Assembly (NCBI GenBank): GCA_027600665.1
Contig: JADGJL010000058.1
Location: 1-52,214, forward strand
Reading direction: 5' to 3'
DNA length: 52,214 nucleotides
Source of the DNA: Irineochytrium annulatum
Taxonomy: Eukaryota > Chytridiomycota > Chytridiomycetes > Chytridiales > Chytridiaceae
Part shown: positions 49,106 through 52,214 of the stretch, one piece after another
How the letters are laid out: the number at the start of each line of letters is the position of its first letter
Position numbering within the stretch: position 1 is the first letter of the stretch
Notes under the pieces: model-generated
What the model saw: the letters and a program-made list of their open reading frames with translations, nothing else
Databases searched by the model: none
Told to the model about the DNA's origin: nothing
Made by a program: the position numbers and the translations under genes

Positions 49106-49419
49106 GAGACCAACCTCTTTTCTACATGTAATTAGACATAGGCCACCTGTAAAGCAAACCCAAATTCATTCTAACACTTTCCTGTGACAATGTCATTTTT
49201 CACAAGAGGGGTCAGATATCAGTTTGATTACTTTTTTAGCCTGATCATATTTAACCATGTTTTCTATGTATGTGCAAATTGAAGCCATCCTATGCCGTCT
49301 TGCCGTTTTTTATTTGCTTGAAGTACATAGGTATGTAAAAAGTGTACACAGATCAGTAAAATTAGTTTACATCCATATAATTACTTCATTTTCTATAAAA
49401 TGGATGTAATAATTTAAAA
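49106..49419. other. Spacer between tig and clpP with inverted repeats
   Basis: No gene is visible between the tig terminator and clpP. Besides the clpP promoter (49168-49196) it holds a palindrome TACATA-GG-TATGTA (49324-49337) and an inverted repeat TTACATCCAT/ATGGATGTAA with a 23-nt gap (49367-49376 and 49400-49409). Their function is unknown. Confidence 0.55.
49168..49196 (-). promoter_or_regulatory. Sigma-A promoter of clpP-clpX
   Basis: The minus strand reads ATGACA (49191-49196), 17 nt, then TAGAAT (49168-49173), about 60 nt before clpP. Confidence 0.6.
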
Positions 49420-49449
49420 ATAAGGCACGCAATAATTCACGTGCCTTAT
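49420..49449 (-). terminator. Terminator of tig
   Basis: Perfect 10-bp arms ATAAGGCACG/CGTGCCTTAT (49420-49429 and 49440-49449) followed by a U5 run on the minus strand. Confidence 0.9.
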
Positions 49450-49484
49450 CGTTTATTCAACTGACAAGTTGATCACAGCTTGTC

Positions 49485-50825
49485 TTATTTTTCGTCAGCT
49501 TCTGCAACAACTTCTTCAGCCGGAGCTTCAACTGGTTCAACAACTGTGCTGTTCTCAACAAGAACGTCAATCGTTTTACGCAGTTTCACTTCATCGCGAA
49601 GGCTGTCCAGGGAACCATTACCTTCGAGGATGCCACGGATCTCTTCAGCAGGACGCTTGTAAGATTCAGCCATTTTCTCGAGTTCTTGATTCACTTCTTC
49701 ATCAGATACTTCAATGTTCTCCGCTTTACCTACAGCTTCAAGCACCAGGTTGTTGCGAACACGTTTGGAAGCATCTTCTTGCATTTGTCCTCTCAGGTCA
49801 GCTTGAGTCTGGCCAGAGAAGCTCAGGAACATTTCAAGGTTCATACCTTGGTTACGCAGACGGTTGTCGAAATCACGCATCATGTTTTGTACTTCGCTGT
49901 CAACCATTGCAGCCGGAATGTCCACTTCAGCGTTCTCAGCCACTTTTTCTACAACTGCATTTTCTTGTGCAGCTTTGGCTTCGTCTGCTTTACGGGATTC
50001 CAATTGTGTTTTCAGGTCAGCTTTGTACTCTTCAAGCGTGTCAAATTCGCTAACATCTTTAGCAAACTCATCATCCAATGCAGGAAGCTGTTTGCGCTTG
50101 ATTTCGTGAATTTTCACTTTGAATACCGCTTGTTTGCCAGCAAGTTCTGCTGCATGGTAGCTCTCTGGGAAAGTCACTTCAACGTCTTTGAAGTCACCTG
50201 TGGACAGACCCACAACTTGCTCTTCAAATCCAGGAATGAATGTGTTGGAACCCAGTTCCAGGGAATAACGCTCAGCTTGTCCACCTTCGAAAGGTACACC
50301 ATCAACGGAACCGTCGAAGTCGATTACTGCAACGTCGCCGTTAGCAGCGGAACCTTCGTCAAGTACAACGAGTTCAGCGTGACGTTGTTGAAGACGCTCA
50401 AGTTCTTCATTCACGTCTGCTTCAGTTACTTCACCTTTTGCTACAGCAACTTCGATTCCTTTGTACTCACCCAGAGTCACTTCAGGTTTCACAGTTACTT
50501 TCGCTTTGAACTTGAATGTTTGTCCTTTAGCGAATTGTTCAACATCTACGTCAGGACGATCAACCGGGAAGATATCCGTTTGGTCGATTGCTTCTGTATA
50601 AGCTTCAGGAAGCAAAATGTCGATTGCTTCTTGATAAAGACTCTCTACACCAAAACGTGCTTCGAAGATGGAACGTGGTACTTTACCTTTACGGAATCCA
50701 GGTACGTTTGCTTGTTTAACCACTTTATTAAAAGCTTTGTCGAGTGCTGCGGTTACACGATCCGCATCCACTTCAACCTCAAGAACCCCAAGGTTCTTCT
50801 CTATCTTTTCCCAAGTTGCTTTCAT
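49485..50825 (-). CDS. tig: Trigger factor
   Basis: Trigger factor is the ribosome-bound chaperone and prolyl isomerase at the exit tunnel. The 446-aa protein has the ribosome-binding N-domain with the loop GFRKGKVPRSIFEARFG (about 42-58), an FKBP-type isomerase domain (about 160-245, VDGVPFEGGQ), and a helical C-domain. The acidic tail (APAEEVVAEADEK) is long. GGAGGGG precedes the ATG. It has its own promoter and terminator. Confidence 0.98.
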   Translation of the reverse strand: MKATWEKIEKNLGVLEVEVDADRVTAALDKAFNKVVKQANVPGFRKGKVPRSIFEARFGVESLYQEAIDILLPEAYTEAIDQTDIFPVDRPDVDVEQFAKGQTFKFKAKVTVKPEVTLGEYKGIEVAVAKGEVTEADVNEELERLQQRHAELVVLDEGSAANGDVAVIDFDGSVDGVPFEGGQAERYSLELGSNTFIPGFEEQVVGLSTGDFKDVEVTFPESYHAAELAGKQAVFKVKIHEIKRKQLPALDDEFAKDVSEFDTLEEYKADLKTQLESRKADEAKAAQENAVVEKVAENAEVDIPAAMVDSEVQNMMRDFDNRLRNQGMNLEMFLSFSGQTQADLRGQMQEDASKRVRNNLVLEAVGKAENIEVSDEEVNQELEKMAESYKRPAEEIRGILEGNGSLDSLRDEVKLRKTIDVLVENSTVVEPVEAPAEEVVAEADEK

Positions 50826-50889
50826 TGTATACTTTCCCCTCCAAAATTCACATGTTCACGTAGGCAATCACGTACAAAATAACCATTTT

Positions 50890-50918
50890 AGTATAAACAA
50901 GATTAGATTCTTTTTCAA
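50890..50918 (-). promoter_or_regulatory. Sigma-A promoter of tig
   Basis: The minus strand reads TTGAAA (50913-50918), 17 nt, then TATACT (50890-50895), about 65 nt before tig. A 6-bp hairpin (CAAGGG/CCCTTG) overlaps the -35. Confidence 0.8.
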
Positions 50919-50963
50919 GGGGAATCCCTTGATAGAGTTTAAGGAAAACGTTTCCGGCCTCGA

Positions 50964-51899
50964 TTACCCGTCCAAACCGGCAGATACAAACTGTTTCATG
51001 GAACGATAAGCCTGCTCGAGTCGAAAGCGCATCGCCCCTGTCACAGCATACATTGAGCGTGTATTCTCCTCATCATGCGAACCACCTAGACTGTCTGCAA
51101 CGGTCATATGTAGGGCTGCTGCCCATATATCTGTCATGGAATCATTTTCTTCCAGCATCGATATATAATCGCGGGTTCCATACACCGCCATGACATATTG
51201 TATCCACAGTTCCTGGGCAAAGTAAAAGAGCGTAGGTTCGTGAACCTCCGTCTGATCTGCCACTCGTTCCAGAATCTGAACAATTTGAAGCGGGAATTCC
51301 TCTGGTTTAAGAGGCACCGTATCGATCTCGACTTCAACCTGCTCTTCGCCTCTCGTAAACTGGATCATACCTTGAACACCTCGGCGACGCAAGGTTTGCA
51401 ACACCCGAAATTGAAGCAAAGGGTGAAGCGTCTTGTCTTTTAACCAATGGGTAAGTGCCTCGTCAATCTTCGGTAGATCCAGATAGGCCAGCTGCTCCAA
51501 GGCCAGCATCGTCTGTTCGGATAGCGGCTCCTCCATTACAGTACGAAGCATCTTATCTGCATATCCATCATCCTGTTCAAGCTTCATTCGAGCATGATGC
51601 CGTGCCATGTCATCCTCACTGATCTCTTCTTCCTCTTCCCGTTCTTCAAGAATGGCAGGCGAGGTTTCTTCATATTGAGGGAACGCCGCCTGAAGCCATT
51701 CGAGCAGGGCCCGCCATTCATCATAATGGCGCTCTTCCTGTCCCTGACATTGCAGCAAAAAGTGAAGCAATTTCATCGCTTCACCATACCGTTCATTTTC
51801 AAGCATAACTGTCAATTGAATCTGGTAATAGTCCAGCGTCTTAGGAAACAGCACAATATTGTTGTTATGCTCGGTTTCCGGGGTCGTGGATTCCTTAAT
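50964..51899 (-). CDS. YsoA-like helical repeat protein, probable ATT start
   Basis: The protein (about 311 aa) is wholly helical with TPR-like pairs (YYQIQLTVMLENERYGEAMK; LPKIDEALTHWLKDK) around an acidic stretch (about 85-102, EEREEEEEISEDD). It has no signal peptide. B. subtilis has the TPR protein gene ysoA at this place next to tig, so I infer orthology; function is unknown. The start is odd: the best ribosome-binding site in the area, GAGGAGGTG, is followed at 7 nt by ATT (51897-51899), with no ATG or GTG in frame nearby. A TTG at 51941 is possible but has no site, and would translate through the GGAGG. Confidence 0.7.
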   Translation of the reverse strand: MKESTTPETEHNNNIVLFPKTLDYYQIQLTVMLENERYGEAMKLLHFLLQCQGQEERHYDEWRALLEWLQAAFPQYEETSPAILEEREEEEEISEDDMARHHARMKLEQDDGYADKMLRTVMEEPLSEQTMLALEQLAYLDLPKIDEALTHWLKDKTLHPLLQFRVLQTLRRRGVQGMIQFTRGEEQVEVEIDTVPLKPEEFPLQIVQILERVADQTEVHEPTLFYFAQELWIQYVMAVYGTRDYISMLEENDSMTDIWAAALHMTVADSLGGSHDEENTRSMYAVTGAMRFRLEQAYRSMKQFVSAGLDG

Positions 51900-52081
51900 G
51901 GGAGCACCTCCTCTATATCCTGAATCTCCAGTTGGAATCAACTTAAATAGATGTATATATTAAAACGAATGTCGATCTATTTTTTGAGTTCTCCTGATAT
52001 TCTAACATAACCGTAAATATAATGAAAAAAACGTTACTGCCGCCAAATATCATATACGAAAAACAGATTAAAATAAAATGC

Positions 52082-52110
52082 TTGATATTCCTGTATGCAT
52101 ATGATAAAAT
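52082..52110 (+). promoter_or_regulatory. Sigma-A promoter of tRNA-Arg
   Basis: The plus strand reads TTGATA (52082-52087), 17 nt, then TAAAAT (52105-52110), 24 nt before the tRNA. Confidence 0.65.
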
Positions 52111-52133
52111 CAATTTTGCTTGAAAAAATTCAT

Positions 52134-52139
52134 GTCTCA

Positions 52140-52177
<38 letters not shown>

Positions 52178-52207
52178 CGGTCGGGGGTTCGAATCCCTCC
52201 TGGGACG
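52134..52207 (+). tRNA. tRNA-Arg, anticodon TCT
   Basis: A full cloverleaf can be drawn. The acceptor stem is GTCTCAG/CTGGGAC with one G-U pair, the D arm GCTC...GAGC, and the anticodon stem ACGCC/GGCGT with loop CTTCTAA (anticodon TCT at 52168-52170, reading AGA). The T arm GGGGG-TTCGAAT-CCCTC has a mismatch at one end. The CCA end is not encoded. It is divergent from the ysoA-like gene and ends 7 nt before the window edge. Confidence 0.95.
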
Positions 52208-52214
52208 TAAAAAA

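Noticed and set aside
49195..49230. Possible CtsR operator before clpP (GGGGTCAGATATCAGTTTGA)
   Set aside because: Only one heptad partly fits; the tandem GGTCAAA repeat that defines CtsR sites is absent.
49686..50882. A 398-codon open frame on the plus strand opposite tig
   Set aside because: It is the exact antisense of the trigger factor gene, has no ribosome-binding site and a composition typical of a shadow frame (many Phe, Cys, Tyr).
1..52214. CRISPR array, prophage, transposon, toxin-antitoxin or defence genes
   Set aside because: No spaced direct repeats, transposase, integrase, phage structural gene or known defence motif was seen; gene density and codon use are uniform across the window.

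Overview
The window is a core chromosomal segment of an endospore-forming Firmicute. A member of the Paenibacillaceae (Paenibacillus-like) fits best. The reasons are a moderate GC content, strong Shine-Dalgarno sites with frequent GTG/TTG starts, many sporulation genes (safA, spo0B, spoIVFA/FB, spoVID, a spoIIB-like gene), a T-box leader, an L21 leader, and gene order that largely parallels the Bacillus subtilis safA ... pheA-obg-spo0B-rplU ... minCD-mreBCD ... valS-spoVID-hem operon-lon-clpX-tig-ysoA stretch. An RNase E/G and a CobA-HemD fusion set it apart from B. subtilis. Species cannot be decided from the sequence. Every protein gene is on the minus strand; the only plus-strand gene I support is a tRNA-Arg at the right edge.

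Layout from left to right (transcription runs right to left). 1-360 holds tandem promoters and the leader of an rRNA operon that lies off the left edge. 458-2086 is a SafA-like spore coat protein. 2283-8105 is an amino-acid operon (pheB-hom-thrC-thrB-pheA, then ilvE) with one good promoter and one terminator. 8336-10401 is spo0B-obg. 10552-11542 is rplU-prp-rpmA behind an L21 leader. 11698-14757 is rng and spoIVFA-spoIVFB. 14908-19068 is mreBCD-minCD. 19252-22295 is radC, maf, a DUF4321 gene and a spoIIB-like SPOR gene. 22414-28310 is murC, folC and valS, the last behind a Val-type T-box. 28415-29929 is spoVID. 30193-38937 is the tetrapyrrole cluster hemA-hemX-sirC-like-hemC-cobA/hemD | hemB-hemL plus an RluA-type pseudouridine synthase. 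39281-40604 is speD and an unrecognised gene. 40872-45865 is engB, lonA and lonB. 46031-47128 is ispG. 47249-49105 is clpP-clpX. 49485-51899 is tig and a ysoA-like gene, then the divergent tRNA-Arg.

Functionally the region combines cell shape and division (MreBCD, MinCD, MurC), sporulation control and coat assembly (Spo0B, SpoIVFA/FB, SafA, SpoVID, SpoIIB-like), protein quality control (trigger factor, ClpXP, LonA, LonB), ribosome biogenesis (Obg, EngB, L21, L27, Prp) and biosynthesis of Thr, Phe, branched-chain amino acids, heme/siroheme and isoprenoids.

I found no mobile element, phage, CRISPR array, defence island or obvious new multi-gene system. The points worth a second look are regulatory or architectural: a probable AUU start codon on the ysoA-like gene, a Spo0B with two membrane segments, an identical 15-mer in two sporulation promoters, a perfect 15-bp inverted repeat against the valS promoter, palindromes in the hemA and clpP upstream regions, and a conserved-looking gene of unknown function beside speD.
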